A DNA stretch of 64,000 bases from assembly GCF_019969725.1 (NCBI RefSeq), contig NZ_JAHXYW010000001.1:744001-808000 (forward strand), written 5' to 3'. Position numbers and translations under genes: made by a program. This DNA is from Neobacillus bataviensis (GTDB lineage: Bacteria; Bacillota; Bacilli; Bacillales_B; DSM-18226). Below the pieces are notes generated by a model that was not told the DNA's origin, did not search any database, and worked only from the letters and a program-made list of their open reading frames with translations. Below are positions 45,748 to 55,906 of this stretch, one piece after another. Each line of letters opens with the position of its first letter. The stretch's first letter is position 1.

Positions 45748-46188
45748 TACATTTTGTTGTTTTCGCATTCGGTTGAAGTATAGGAAAATCGGAAAAGGTA
45801 TAACGATGAATCCAAGGCTTTTAATGATTTGATTTTTTGCACTTTCCTTAACTCGGTTTTTTTCATCTTTAACTGTTTGTTCGTACCTTGCTCGAAGCTC
45901 CTTCTCCGTCAGCACCTTCTCGTCTTTCACTTTATTATCTTCTCTAATTTGTTTAAAATCTTCATAGCTCTGATAATAACTTGGCGGACTAATTAAATCG
46001 GCTGCCGCCATAAAGATGGATATTCCACCTCCAATGACCATCATTAGAGTAGCAAATAAGACTAAATACGTATAAAGATGGCGTATCACTGCTTCTTCCC
46101 CCTTTTCTTTATTTTTCACGGCATAAACAATAACAAAAATAATGATAACGATGGGTAAAAATGCACTTAATAGGCTTAATGCGATCAA
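45745..46188 (-). CDS. Uncharacterised membrane protein, three spans
   Basis: A protein of about 147 aa with spans near residues 3-22 (LLSAFLPIVIIIFVIVYAV), 37-62 (LYTYLVLFATLMMVIGGGIS) and 120-138, and a charged loop between the second and third (KVKDEKVLTEKELRARYEQ). It recalls DUF5671-type membrane proteins, but I am not certain. The frame is open to an ATG at 46215; however, GGGGAGG lies 8 nt before a TTG at 46188, which gives a better start. Confidence 0.6.
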   Translation of the reverse strand: MIALSLLSAFLPIVIIIFVIVYAVKNKEKGEEAVIRHLYTYLVLFATLMMVIGGGISIFMAAADLISPPSYYQSYEDFKQIREDNKVKDEKVLTEKELRARYEQTVKDEKNRVKESAKNQIIKSLGFIVIPFPIFLYFNRMRKQQNV

Positions 46189-46312
46189 GGACTCATCCTC
46201 CCCTCTTACCAACATTATACAATGATTAGTGTAATTTTACACCTTCAATTATTGGTTATTTATTGATAGAAAACAACAATTTTTTACAAACTCAGCGATT
46301 TTAGTTTATGTG

Positions 46313-46472
46313 CCGAGTTGCCATTCTCGAATGGTTTTCGGACACGTAGAACCTCTCCACGTTACCTAATTCGCTTCCTCGGAACATTTTCAGGCACATA
46401 GACCCATTCTACGTTACCCAATTCGTTCCTTCGAACGCTTTTCGGGCACGTAGAGCATTTCTACCCATCAAT
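46313..46472 (+). repeat. 52-bp hairpin repeat array C
   Basis: Units start at 46340, 46392 and 46444, exactly 52 bp apart, with a partial unit upstream. Each has GGnC, a 19-nt palindrome with ACRTAGA...TCYACGT arms, TACC (lost in the last unit) and a 25-nt tail ending TTTTC. The layout and spacing equal those of arrays A and B although the stem sequence differs. The array lies between divergent genes. Confidence 0.8.
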
Positions 46473-46597
46473 TGATAATAAAAAACAAATTTATATGTTG
46501 ACAGGGATGCCAAATGTAACTATTATAGTTACAGGTAATCAATTTAATTACAATCAAAAAATTAATTTATAAAAAACATACATTGGAGGAATAAGCT

Positions 46598-47470
46598 ATG
46601 AAAATGCTTGTTACAGGTGCAACAGGGAAATTGGGATCGAAGGTAGTAGAAACGATTTTGAATACTGTTCCAGCAAGTCAATTGGCGGTAAGTGTCCGCA
46701 ATCCGGAGAAAGCAGCCGGATTACAGGCTCGGGGAGTTGAAGTTCGACAAGGAGATTTTGATCGTCCAGAAACATTGGATGCGGCTTTTGCAGGTATTGA
46801 CCGTTTATTACTTATTTCCGCGGATGGGGACAATGAAACTAGAATTCGTCAGCATACGGATGCGGTTGCGGCGGCAGAACGTGCAGGGGTAAAATTCATT
46901 GCTTATACTAGTCTGGCGAATGCAAGTGAAACCACGATGTTCCTTGCCCCTCCACACGTTGCGACAGAAGAAGCGATTTTGAAAACTGGTATTCCTTACT
47001 CCTTCTTACGCAATAACTGGTACTTAGAGAATGAAATTCCAAGTATTCAAGGTGTCCTCGCAGGAGCTCCATGGGTGACATCCGCTGGTTCTGGCAAAGT
47101 CGGCTGGACACTTCAACAAGACTACGCAGAGGCAGCGGCAGCAGTACTGGCTGGAGAAGGCCACGAAAATACCATTTATGAGCTTTCTGGCAAGCCATTG
47201 TCACAGGAAGAACTGGTTTCTGCCCTAGGCACTGTATTAGGGAAAGAAGTCCCTGTTCAACAGGTGGATGACGCCACTTATGCTGATATCATGAAAGGTG
47301 CTGGTTTACCGGATTTCCTCATTCCATTCCTAGTTGGCATCCAGAAAGGCATCCGCAACGGAGCATTAGAAATCGAAAGCAATGATTTCGAAAAGCTTCT
47401 TGGCCGTCCGGCTACGCCAATAAATGAGGCATTGACTCAGATTGTTAACGGAATCTCTTTAGCTAAATAA
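46598..47470 (+). CDS. NmrA-type NAD(P)-binding oxidoreductase (quinone oxidoreductase 2-like)
   Basis: This 290-aa atypical SDR has the N-terminal motif VTGATGKLGS, LLLISADGD, IAYTSLANAS and FLRNNWYLEN. The closest family I recognise is YtfG/QorB-type NAD(P)H:quinone oxidoreductase, which reduces quinones. GGAGG precedes the ATG. Base composition is richer in GC than its neighbours, hinting at different ancestry. It is monocistronic with its own terminator, and repeat array C lies upstream. Confidence 0.88.
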   Translation: MKMLVTGATGKLGSKVVETILNTVPASQLAVSVRNPEKAAGLQARGVEVRQGDFDRPETLDAAFAGIDRLLLISADGDNETRIRQHTDAVAAAERAGVKFIAYTSLANASETTMFLAPPHVATEEAILKTGIPYSFLRNNWYLENEIPSIQGVLAGAPWVTSAGSGKVGWTLQQDYAEAAAAVLAGEGHENTIYELSGKPLSQEELVSALGTVLGKEVPVQQVDDATYADIMKGAGLPDFLIPFLVGIQKGIRNGALEIESNDFEKLLGRPATPINEALTQIVNGISLAK

Positions 47471-47483
47471 TAGAACATACTTA

Positions 47484-47521
47484 AAACCGACCTTTCGAAT
47501 GCAAAAAAGGTCGGTTTTTTT
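47484..47521 (+). terminator. Terminator of quinone oxidoreductase-like gene
   Basis: AACCGACCTTT-loop-AAAGGTCGGTT followed by TTTTT. Confidence 0.9.
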
Positions 47522-47596
47522 ATATGAACGGCAGTTCATTACCCAATTTATTCAGAAGAAGGCTCCTCCGGTAAATGAAAGATCGTTTTTAAACAC
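47522..47596 (-). repeat. 52-bp hairpin repeat, partial copies (array D)
   Basis: Read on the minus strand, the 3' part of one unit (TTTCATT-TACC and a 25-nt tail, 47545-47579) is followed by GGGT and an AATGAAC...GTTCAT hairpin. The distance from TACC to the next GG box is 25 nt, as in the other arrays, and the arms resemble array A. Confidence 0.6.
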
Positions 47597-47636
47597 AGAA
47601 AAGGCACGTAGCTCATCACTACGTGCCTTTTCTGTG
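47594..47636. terminator. Perfect 18-bp hairpin between convergent genes (mutL terminator)
   Basis: CACAGAAAAGGCACGTAG, a 7-nt loop, then the exact complement. The A/T-rich outer arms make it usable as a terminator in both directions. The inner GGCACGTAG arm equals the start of array C units. Confidence 0.8.
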
Positions 47637-47659
47637 CTTCAATGCAGTTTCTCCATTAT

Positions 47660-49573
47660 TTACATGACCCGTTTAAACATCTTCTCCATTTCATATACCG
47701 AATAATGCACAATAATCGGTCTTCCATGCGGACATGTAAACGGATCGGATGCCCTACGCAAATCATCCAGCAGCGCTTGGATTTCATCGTTGCGTAAATG
47801 GCGGTTTGCTTTAATCGAAGCTTTACAGCTCATCATAATGGCTGCTTCCTCACGAAGCTTTTTGATATCCACTTTTTTCATCAAAAGTAACTGTTCAATC
47901 ATCTCTTCAATGATTTGTTTTTCCTCACCCTTAGGAAACCATTGCGGGTGGGAGCGGACGATGAAACTATTCATGCCAAACTCCTCGAGAAAAACGCCAA
48001 CCTTTTCTAGCTCACTCGAGTATTCATTTATCTTCAGGTATTCGTCAGTTGAATACTCAAACGTTAATGGCACGAGCATTTCCTGAAGCTCGGACTGCAC
48101 CTGCCCCACTTTTTCACGGAAGTATTCGTACTTAAGTCGTTCCTGAGCAGCATGCTGATCGACGATATAAAGACCATTTTCATTCTGCGCAAAAATATAC
48201 GTTCCATGCATTTGTCCGATTGGATACAACCGAGGGACCCGGCTCTCATCTTCAACAGGCTCTGGCTCTGGCACAGTTTGTGGCTCAACCGGAGATTCAA
48301 TTCGTGTTTCAACCAATCCAGAAATAGGATCATCCATATCCTCATAAGTATCTGCAGGTACCTCACTAAAAGGATCAACGGACTCCCAGGTTTTTAATTC
48401 AGAAATCGATTCTTTTGGTTCGAAAGTATAAGGTCGTTCTACTGTTACTTCAGGCGCTTTATAAATGACAGGCTCCTTCTTCACAAACGATGTATTCGAT
48501 AGAGGAGTACCCTCGTCCAAAACCAAAGAAGTTTGTTCCGATTTTGGCGTTTCTTTTTTCACAGGGGTATAGGCAGTCGGAATTAATACCTTCGATTTGA
48601 AAGCCTCTTTAATGATAGAAGTTACGAGTTCATTCAATTCCGATTCCTTACTGATGCGGACTTCCATTTTCGATGGATGGACATTTACGTCGACAAGCAA
48701 GGGATCCATATCGATATTCAAAAGCACAATCGGGAACCGGCCAATAGGAAGCAAGGTATGATACCCTTCCTGTATCGCTTTTGCCAATGGATAGTTTTTG
48801 ATAAACCGACCATTGATCATGGTTGAGATATAGTTTCTCGATGCTCTTGTTACTTCTGGCATCGAGGCAAATCCAGTAATTTTATAATCAAGCGACTGAC
48901 CGGAAATGGGCACGAGCTGTTTGGCAATACTCATTCCGTAAATCGCCGCTAACACCTGACGAACATCGCCATTCCCATTTGTCTGCAGCAGCTTCCGCTC
49001 ATTATGAATCAGGCGGAACGCTACCTCTGGATGCGATAGCGCCAACCGGTTCACCACATCCGTGATATTTCCAAGCTCTGTGTGAATGGTTTTCATATAC
49101 TTCAGACGTGCAGGCGTATTGAAAAATAAATCGGTAATCGTAATATCCGTGCCGCGTCTGCTGGATGCTTTTTCAAAGGTTTCTACCTTGCCGCCTTCAA
49201 TGACGACCAAATTTCCAGCACCCTCGCCAGTAGAGGTCTTCATTTCAAGCCTGGAAACAGAAGCGATACTTGGCAGGGCTTCGCCGCGAAATCCAAGAGT
49301 GCGAATCCGGAATAAATCATTTTCATTTTTGATTTTAGAAGTAGCATGCCGCTGAAAAGCAAGCAGCACATCATCCTCTTCAATTCCGTTCCCATTATCA
49401 GTGATGCGGATCTTCGCGAGTCCTGCTTCTTCTACCTCAATTTCGATGACCGTGCTGCCGGCATCAATGGCGTTTTCCACTAATTCCTTCACGACAGAGG
49501 CAGGGCGTTCGACTACTTCTCCTGCCGCTATTTTATTTGATAAGGCGTCATCTAATTGGATAATCTTACCCAC
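47660..49573 (-). CDS. mutL: DNA mismatch repair protein MutL
   Basis: This 637-aa protein has an N-terminal GHKL ATPase domain ([24 protein letters not shown], with catalytic Glu; [26 protein letters not shown]) and a C-terminal dimerisation/endonuclease domain with [18 protein letters not shown]. The metal-site motif shows it is the nicking type of MutL used by bacteria without MutH. GTG at 49573 is preferred over TTG at 49579 on the spacing from AGGAGG. It lies 13 bp after mutS. Confidence 0.97.
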   Translation of the reverse strand: MGKIIQLDDALSNKIAAGEVVERPASVVKELVENAIDAGSTVIEIEVEEAGLAKIRITDNGNGIEEDDVLLAFQRHATSKIKNENDLFRIRTLGFRGEALPSIASVSRLEMKTSTGEGAGNLVVIEGGKVETFEKASSRRGTDITITDLFFNTPARLKYMKTIHTELGNITDVVNRLALSHPEVAFRLIHNERKLLQTNGNGDVRQVLAAIYGMSIAKQLVPISGQSLDYKITGFASMPEVTRASRNYISTMINGRFIKNYPLAKAIQEGYHTLLPIGRFPIVLLNIDMDPLLVDVNVHPSKMEVRISKESELNELVTSIIKEAFKSKVLIPTAYTPVKKETPKSEQTSLVLDEGTPLSNTSFVKKEPVIYKAPEVTVERPYTFEPKESISELKTWESVDPFSEVPADTYEDMDDPISGLVETRIESPVEPQTVPEPEPVEDESRVPRLYPIGQMHGTYIFAQNENGLYIVDQHAAQERLKYEYFREKVGQVQSELQEMLVPLTFEYSTDEYLKINEYSSELEKVGVFLEEFGMNSFIVRSHPQWFPKGEEKQIIEEMIEQLLLMKKVDIKKLREEAAIMMSCKASIKANRHLRNDEIQALLDDLRRASDPFTCPHGRPIIVHYSVYEMEKMFKRVM

Positions 49574-49586
49574 CAGCAATCGCCTC

Positions 49587-52178
49587 CTACTTTAATTTCT
49601 TTTGAAGCTCATACAGCATGTTAATTGCTTGAAGTGGTGTTACATCTAATAAATCCAGTTCTTTGATTTTATCCAAAACTTTTTTCTCTTTAGTAGAAAG
49701 CTCAGGCTTTTTTGGTTCCTGCGGTTCATCGAAAAAGGATAACTGCGCAGGCTTTTCTACCACTTTTGCTTCCACTTTTACTGGAACGATCTGAACCGCT
49801 TCAGGCTGTTCAAGTGCTGTTAAAATTTCATTGGCCCGGTCAATTAATTCAGCAGGCAGCTCTGCCAGCTGAGCGACATGAATACCGTAACTCTTGTCAG
49901 CAGGGCCTTCCTTTATTTTATGAAGGAAAACAACCTTGCCATTGTGCTCAATCGCACTGACATGGATGTTTTTTAACTTCAATAGTTCTTCTTCCAATAC
50001 GGTTAATTCATGATAGTGGGTTGAAAACAGTGTTTTCGCCCCAATCCGGTTATGAATATATTCAATGATGGCCTGTGCAAGAGCCATCCCGTCATACGTT
50101 GATGTTCCTCGTCCAATCTCATCAAATAAAATCAAACTGTTTTGCGTTGCGTTCGCAATTGCATTTTTCGCTTCCAACATTTCGACCATAAAGGTACTTT
50201 GGCCTGAAATCAAATCATCGGCCGCCCCAATTCGGGTAAACACTTGGTCAAAAATCGGCAGCACCGCTTCATCAGCCGGGACATAACATCCGATTTGCGC
50301 GAGGATGGCGGTCAAGGCAATCTGGCGCATGTACGTGCTCTTACCGGACATGTTTGGCCCCGTGATTAACAGAACTTCCCGGTCACTGTCCATAAAGCAA
50401 TCATTTGGTACATATTCCTGGGCGTTTAACACCTTCTCAACAACCGGGTGACGTCCATCTTTAATTACCACACGGCGTTCCGTTGAAAATTGTGGTTTCA
50501 CATAACGGCGTTCCTCACTCACTTGTGCGAAGCACTGGAGCACATCGAGCTCGCTGACGGTTTTCGCAAGTGCTTGCAGACGTGGAATTTGTTCTTTGAC
50601 GATTTCACGAATTTCCGTGAATAACTCATACTCGAGCTCGCCGCACTTTTCTTCCGCTTGTAAAATTAACGCCTCTTTTTCCTTTAATTCAGGGGTAATA
50701 AAACGTTCCGCATTGGTTAATGTTTGTTTGCGCTCATACTGACCTTCCGTTAAGAGGTGGAGATTGGCCCGGGTGACTTCAATATAATAGCCAAATACCC
50801 GGTTATACCCTACCTTCAACGATTTAATCCCGGTTTTCTCTCTTTCCTCACGCTCTAGTTGGGCAATCCATGTTTTCCCGTTCCGGCTGGCATCGCGATA
50901 TTGATCTAACTGGGCATTGTAGCCGTCACGAATCATATTTCCTTCTTTTAAGGAAAGCGGCGGATTCTCCACAATAGCCTGTTCCAATAAATCAGTCACT
51001 TCTTCACAAGGATCTAGAAGATCTGCGATTTTATTCACTTCTTCATTCTGCATACTGTTTAAGATTTGTTTTAAAAAAGGTATCTGAATTAAGGAACGTT
51101 TTAATTGAACCAAGTCGCGTGCATTCACATTTCCAAAAGCAACACGGCCTGCTAAACGTTCTAAATCGTACACTTCTTTTAATTTTTCACGAAGTTCCTG
51201 ACGCTCAAAATAATGGTTCATTAGCACTTCTACTAATTTATGGCGGTATTCAATTTCGTCTTGGACAATCAATGGACGGTCAATCCAGTGCTTTAACATC
51301 CGGCCGCCCATGGCGGTCATGGTTTCATCCAGCAGCCATAACAGTGAGCCTTTTTTTCCTTTTGAGCGAATCGTTTCGGTTAATTCCAAGTTCCGTTTTG
51401 AGAAATAATCAATTTTCATAAATTGATGAATTTGATAGGTTGTTACTGGCTGTAGATGATCAAGGCTTCTTTTTTGCGAACGATATAAATAATTAAACAA
51501 TCTTGCCACCGTTTGCTTGAGCTTGTCCTGATTTAACCCTTCGAGCAAATGAGTAAAATTTAAATCTATTGAACTATTATCTTCAAACGAAATCGCAAGG
51601 ACATCGCGTTCACGCATTTTCTTTTGCAGGTCGCCATCAAAACTGCTGGCAACGACCACTTCCTTTGCACCTAAAACGGCCAATTCATTCAATACTTCAT
51701 CAAAGTTATTGGATAACAAGGTTACTCTGCTTTCACCTGTGGAAATATCGTTATAGGCAAATCCGTACGTTTGGTCGTCAAATGCTGTAATCGATGCAAT
51801 ATAGTTATTCTCTTTATCTGATAACCCTTTGCCTTCCATGAGCGTTCCTGGAGTGATCAATTGGACCACTTCACGCTTTACCATACCTTTTGTTAGTTTG
51901 GCGTCTTCCATTTGCTCGCAAATCGCTACTTTATAACCTCTTGAAACGAGCTGTTCGATATATCCAGGGGCTGAATGGTAGGGAACACCGCACATCGGGA
52001 TCCTGTCTTCCGAACCACCTTCACGGCTTGTTAAGGTTATCTCTAATTCTTGTGATGCCTTAATTGCATCCTCAAAAAACATTTCATAAAAATCGCCTAA
52101 GCGAAAAAATAAAAAGGCATCTTGATAATCTGCCTTTACGGTTAAGTATTGCTGTATCATCGGCGTATAACCAGCCAT
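49587..52178 (-). CDS. mutS: DNA mismatch recognition protein MutS
   Basis: This 863-aa protein has the mismatch-binding Phe motif [15 protein letters not shown] near residue 30, Walker [13 protein letters not shown], Walker [17 protein letters not shown] and a C-terminal tail. It detects mismatches and recruits MutL and the sliding clamp. A GTG at 52190 lies inside the GGAGGT site, so the ATG at 52178 is the start. It is the first gene of mutSL. Confidence 0.97.
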   Translation of the reverse strand: MAGYTPMIQQYLTVKADYQDAFLFFRLGDFYEMFFEDAIKASQELEITLTSREGGSEDRIPMCGVPYHSAPGYIEQLVSRGYKVAICEQMEDAKLTKGMVKREVVQLITPGTLMEGKGLSDKENNYIASITAFDDQTYGFAYNDISTGESRVTLLSNNFDEVLNELAVLGAKEVVVASSFDGDLQKKMRERDVLAISFEDNSSIDLNFTHLLEGLNQDKLKQTVARLFNYLYRSQKRSLDHLQPVTTYQIHQFMKIDYFSKRNLELTETIRSKGKKGSLLWLLDETMTAMGGRMLKHWIDRPLIVQDEIEYRHKLVEVLMNHYFERQELREKLKEVYDLERLAGRVAFGNVNARDLVQLKRSLIQIPFLKQILNSMQNEEVNKIADLLDPCEEVTDLLEQAIVENPPLSLKEGNMIRDGYNAQLDQYRDASRNGKTWIAQLEREEREKTGIKSLKVGYNRVFGYYIEVTRANLHLLTEGQYERKQTLTNAERFITPELKEKEALILQAEEKCGELEYELFTEIREIVKEQIPRLQALAKTVSELDVLQCFAQVSEERRYVKPQFSTERRVVIKDGRHPVVEKVLNAQEYVPNDCFMDSDREVLLITGPNMSGKSTYMRQIALTAILAQIGCYVPADEAVLPIFDQVFTRIGAADDLISGQSTFMVEMLEAKNAIANATQNSLILFDEIGRGTSTYDGMALAQAIIEYIHNRIGAKTLFSTHYHELTVLEEELLKLKNIHVSAIEHNGKVVFLHKIKEGPADKSYGIHVAQLAELPAELIDRANEILTALEQPEAVQIVPVKVEAKVVEKPAQLSFFDEPQEPKKPELSTKEKKVLDKIKELDLLDVTPLQAINMLYELQKKLK

Positions 52179-52278
52179 AATGACCTCCACTGTTTTAATC
52201 TTTCGAGTATCTTCGACAAACTATTATACCATAAATGAAGGGTGAGGCACTCAGCGATTACTTCCAATTCTTTAAGAC

Positions 52279-52311
52279 AAAAAAAGAGCTTGAGTTAAAC
52301 TCAGCCCTTTT
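52279..52311 (-). terminator. Terminator after the CBO0543-like gene
   Basis: On the minus strand AAAAGGGCTGAGTT-TA-AACTCAAGCTCTTTT, with two mismatches, is followed by TTT. Confidence 0.65.
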
Positions 52312-52318
52312 CAATAAC

Positions 52319-52801
52319 CTATTCTTCTCTAATTTTATTTTCTCTCCCAAACAGTCCTTCTTGCCATAGTTGATATATGTAAAGAGTGATTGAGATTAGA
52401 GTCATATACATAATCCCTTCAAGAGGTGACAAGTTTCCCCCACTAGTAGTAATTCCGAGTTTCTTCCATAAAGCTCTGAAACCGAAAGAGTAGATACAAT
52501 CTGTAATCAAATTAACAAGGAAATAAATCCAAAATTTACGGAAGGTAAAATAAAAAATCCAGATCGTCCCTACCAAAAATACACCATATACGGTATGTAC
52601 TTGTGCTACCTTATCCCACGAAAAAAGAGTTTCTTTGTATTTCCACCAGCCATAAGTCCAAGCAATTTGGTAAAAGATTGTGTTAATAACCGTTGCAAAC
52701 AAGGCAACCGGCATATACCTGCGAATAGCCGAGTTTTTTAAAAAGAATAGAGAAAGCCATGGTACTAAAAAGAAGGCCCAAAAAATGAGGTTTATCATCA
52801 C
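52319..52801 (-). CDS. Uncharacterised membrane protein (CBO0543-like)
   Basis: A 160-aa protein with four to five predicted spans and many aromatic residues (QIAWTYGWWKYKETLFSW, WIYFLVNLITDCIYSFGF). It resembles a Bacillus/Clostridium family of small membrane proteins of unknown function, often listed as CBO0543. GTG (52801) and ATG (52798) are adjacent possible starts after AAAGGAG. It is monocistronic. Confidence 0.7.
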   Translation of the reverse strand: MMINLIFWAFFLVPWLSLFFLKNSAIRRYMPVALFATVINTIFYQIAWTYGWWKYKETLFSWDKVAQVHTVYGVFLVGTIWIFYFTFRKFWIYFLVNLITDCIYSFGFRALWKKLGITTSGGNLSPLEGIMYMTLISITLYIYQLWQEGLFGRENKIREE

Positions 52802-52965
52802 TGAAATCTCCTTTGGTGTATTGTTATAAAATACCCAAATTCCATTGATTAATTCTTCAAATATATAATGTTGTCATCAAAGAAAATAATTTTTTAAATA
52901 TTCCGATTAATCTATCCCCATCTTTTACCATACCATGATATTATTTAAATAAGGGTGGTGAATTT

Positions 52966-53706
52966 ATGGAGTGGTTTGGCCGAAGTAATACAAATTATGA
53001 TTTTGATATGTTTTCAGTTAGTCACTTTGTTATCATGACCATCTTATTTCTGGGTGCCATTTTGATTTTTCTTTATCGAAATAAACTGAAGGATGAGAAA
53101 TGGCGCGGTGTGGAAATTGGGATTGCTGTTTCATTAATTTCAATTGAAGTAACCTATCATTTTTGGATGGCTATCAATGGAAGCTGGGATGTAAGTCATG
53201 CATTTCCGTTGGAATTATGCAGCATCAGCTTGATCCTAACGGTCATTTTATTGCTGACTAGAAAAAAATTAATCTATGAGATTTTATTATTTACGGCATT
53301 ATTAGGTGCCACTCAGGCAATATTCACTCCATTATTAAATTATGAATTCCCACATTTTCGGTTTTTTCATTTCTTTTATACTCATTTAATGGAGATTTGG
53401 GTTCCTTTGTATTTCACTTGGGCAAAGGGATACCGCCCGACCATTTGGTCCGTTTTGAAGCTGTTTGTTTTCTTGAATATTTTAATGCCCATTATTATGT
53501 TGATTAATAAACTAACAGGCGGAAACTATATGTTCTTAAGCCATAAACCAGATGGTGCCAGTTTATTAGACGTTCTGGGTCCATACCCTTTCTATATCCT
53601 CTCAATGGAGGGGTTATTAATCACCCTTAGTCTTTTCGTCTGGCTTATTTTCCGTGAGAAATCACCCAAAAAGCTGGAGGCAGACCGGGATTTGTCCATT
53701 CCATAA
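52966..53706 (+). CDS. YwaF-type (TIGR02206) integral membrane protein
   Basis: This 246-aa protein has seven or so predicted spans. The landmarks PLELCSISLILTVILL, FFHFFYTHLMEIWVPLYF and a terminal GPYPFYILSMEGLL match the TIGR02206/YwaF family, whose function is unknown. AAGGGTGGTG precedes the ATG. It is monocistronic with a strong terminator. Confidence 0.88.
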   Translation: MEWFGRSNTNYDFDMFSVSHFVIMTILFLGAILIFLYRNKLKDEKWRGVEIGIAVSLISIEVTYHFWMAINGSWDVSHAFPLELCSISLILTVILLLTRKKLIYEILLFTALLGATQAIFTPLLNYEFPHFRFFHFFYTHLMEIWVPLYFTWAKGYRPTIWSVLKLFVFLNILMPIIMLINKLTGGNYMFLSHKPDGASLLDVLGPYPFYILSMEGLLITLSLFVWLIFREKSPKKLEADRDLSIP

Positions 53707-53725
53707 ACAATCCAAATTAAGAGAA

Positions 53726-53751
53726 ACCGGGCATTGCCCGGTCCTTTTTTT
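53726..53751 (+). terminator. Terminator of ywaF-like gene
   Basis: ACCGGGC-ATT-GCCCGGT followed by CCTTTTTTT. Confidence 0.92.
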
Positions 53752-53900
53752 GTCAAGCGAATATCTCCTAAACCTTTCCTCTCTGTTCTTTTTTAAAAAT
53801 TTCTGAATATTTATTGTTTTTAATTTTAATTTGTGCTATTTTTATATTCATCAAAAAGAAGTTTATACTTCATTTTATGCATAATTAAAGGAGAGACTTC

Positions 53901-54767
53901 ATGAAAGAACAAACCATCAAGGACAGGATTGAACTGTATTTTAATGAACTATCGAAGGCACAGCAAAAAGTGGCAAACTTTGTGCTGAAAAACCCAACCT
54001 TTATCGGTGTCCATTCTGCAGCCGAAGTTGGGGACAAGGCTGGCACAAGCGAGACAACAGTTATTCGCTTCTGCTATGCAATAGGGCTCGAAGGATATAC
54101 CCAGCTGCAAAAAGAAATTACCCTATTTGTATTTAACCATACATCTGAAAGTACACTGGGGAATTACGTATCCTCTAAAAAAGAGCTTTTCAATGACCAG
54201 TGCCTGGTCGAAAAAGGAATGAACAAAGATAGCTCTAAAATTATCAGAATTGCCAAACAAATTGATAAGAAACTATTTAATGATGCAACACATAAATTAC
54301 ATGAAGCGAAAAATATTTACATTGTGGGTGCCGGTGCATCGGAGTTTGGTGCTCAGTGGCTGCATTTTACGATGAATATTCTTAGGCCTAATGTCAGGCT
54401 TATCCAAACACAAACAGCAGAACTGATTCGAACCCTCCAGGAAATCGATGAACAAGCGGTGGTAATTGTCATTTCACTACACCGTTATTTTAAAGAACCA
54501 ATACAAATAGCCAAGGCACTCCATGAACGGGGTATTACGATTCTGGCCGTTACAGATTCTAAACTTGCTCCTATCAATAATTATTGCTCCTACGCTTTTA
54601 TATTAGAACAACCTGAGCTATCAACCATTGATCTTATGCCTTCTCTCATTTCCTTTTTAAATATATTAGTTACAGGGATGATGACATTTGATCCAGTTTA
54701 CTACAACAATCAAAGGGTTAAGTACGATGATTTTCAATATAGCTTTATTTCGGACAGGTGGAGTTGA
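53901..54767 (+). CDS. MurR/RpiR-family transcriptional regulator
   Basis: This 288-aa protein has an N-terminal HTH_6 domain (VGDKAGTSETTVIRFCYAIGLEGY as recognition region, landmark TSETTVIRFCYAIG) and a SIS domain from about residue 120 (IYIVGAGASEFGAQW). SIS domains bind phosphosugars in most members, but RpiR-type regulators also control amino acid-derived pathways. It is the first gene of a five-gene operon, and the next gene starts 3 bp past its stop. It probably senses an intermediate of the D-amino acid pathway encoded downstream. Confidence 0.9.
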   Translation: MKEQTIKDRIELYFNELSKAQQKVANFVLKNPTFIGVHSAAEVGDKAGTSETTVIRFCYAIGLEGYTQLQKEITLFVFNHTSESTLGNYVSSKKELFNDQCLVEKGMNKDSSKIIRIAKQIDKKLFNDATHKLHEAKNIYIVGAGASEFGAQWLHFTMNILRPNVRLIQTQTAELIRTLQEIDEQAVVIVISLHRYFKEPIQIAKALHERGITILAVTDSKLAPINNYCSYAFILEQPELSTIDLMPSLISFLNILVTGMMTFDPVYYNNQRVKYDDFQYSFISDRWS

Positions 54768-54769
54768 CA

Positions 54770-55906
54770 ATGGTGACAGAACAAACATTAGCTGAACGTT
54801 TAAGTTCAATTTTCGAACATTTACATAGGAATCCGGAGGTCAGTTGGGGGGAAGTTGAAACAACCGCATTTATTGCAGACTTTCTTCGAAAAGAAGGTTT
54901 TGAACCATATACATTTGAAAATATGACTGGATTATATGTAGATATTGGCGAAGGGACTCCCATGGTTGGATTCCGTACAGATATCGACGCTCTATGGCAG
55001 GAAGTGGACGGTCAGTTCCGCGCCAATCATTCATGCGGACATGATGGGCACATGACAATGGCACTTGGCACCATTCTTTTATTAAAAGAACTTGCCCCAA
55101 CACTTACAGGAGCCGTGCGTATTATATTTCAACCCGCTGAGGAAAAGGCACAAGGGGCAAAGGCACTTGTGGAGGAAGGCGTTGTTGATTCGCTTCACTA
55201 TCTGTTCGGGACACATGTAAGACCGCATTTTGAACTACAAGACGGGACGTATGCGCCGGCACTTTATCATGGGGCTGCAAAACTTTTGACCGGAACCATA
55301 AAAGGAGTGGAAGCACACGGATCCCGGCCTGAAAAAGGGGTAAACGCAATTGAGGCAGCAGCCGCTTTAATTGACGGGTTAAAACGGGTTTGGATTAGCC
55401 CGGCTGAAACTGCTTCTATTAAAATGACACAGCTTCAAGCAGGCGGCACCTCAACAAATATCATCCCTGGTAAGGCAACCTTTAGTATTGACGCAAGGGC
55501 TCAAAATAATGAAACGATGGAGGCATTAACTGCCGGGTTTGAAAAAGTTATCACTGCCGTGAGTATGATGTATGGAGCTTCGATTGATTACCAAGTGGAT
55601 GCCCATATTGCCGCCGCTCAAGTGGATGAAACGGCAAAAGCGATTATGCAACAAGCGATTATCGATGTAGCAGGCAAGGAACATTTAGCACCGGAAATTG
55701 TCACTCCAGGCGGAGAAGACTTCCATTTTTACGCTTATAAAAGACCAAAACTAAAAACAACGATGCTTGGACTTGGCTGCGGGGTCACCCCCGGGTTACA
55801 TCATCCACATATGACATTTAATCGAAAACGGCTCCCGATAGGGGCTCAAATCATTACAAGAGCCTTAGTATTGGCATTACAACCAATAGAAAGGAGCGAG
55901 AATTAA
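54770..55906 (+). CDS. M20-family amidohydrolase (likely N-succinyl/N-acyl-L-amino acid hydrolase)
   Basis: This 378-aa M20D metallopeptidase has the metal and catalytic motifs GFRTDIDAL, NHSCGHDGHM, PAEEKAQGAK and GGEDFHFYA. The AGGTGGAG site fits the ATG at 54770; an in-frame GTG at 54758 lies inside it. In the N-succinylamino acid racemase pathway described for Geobacillus/Bacillus relatives, an M20 enzyme removes the succinyl group from the L-isomer. The neighbouring GNAT and racemase make that role likely here. Confidence 0.85.
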   Translation: MVTEQTLAERLSSIFEHLHRNPEVSWGEVETTAFIADFLRKEGFEPYTFENMTGLYVDIGEGTPMVGFRTDIDALWQEVDGQFRANHSCGHDGHMTMALGTILLLKELAPTLTGAVRIIFQPAEEKAQGAKALVEEGVVDSLHYLFGTHVRPHFELQDGTYAPALYHGAAKLLTGTIKGVEAHGSRPEKGVNAIEAAAALIDGLKRVWISPAETASIKMTQLQAGGTSTNIIPGKATFSIDARAQNNETMEALTAGFEKVITAVSMMYGASIDYQVDAHIAAAQVDETAKAIMQQAIIDVAGKEHLAPEIVTPGGEDFHFYAYKRPKLKTTMLGLGCGVTPGLHHPHMTFNRKRLPIGAQIITRALVLALQPIERSEN

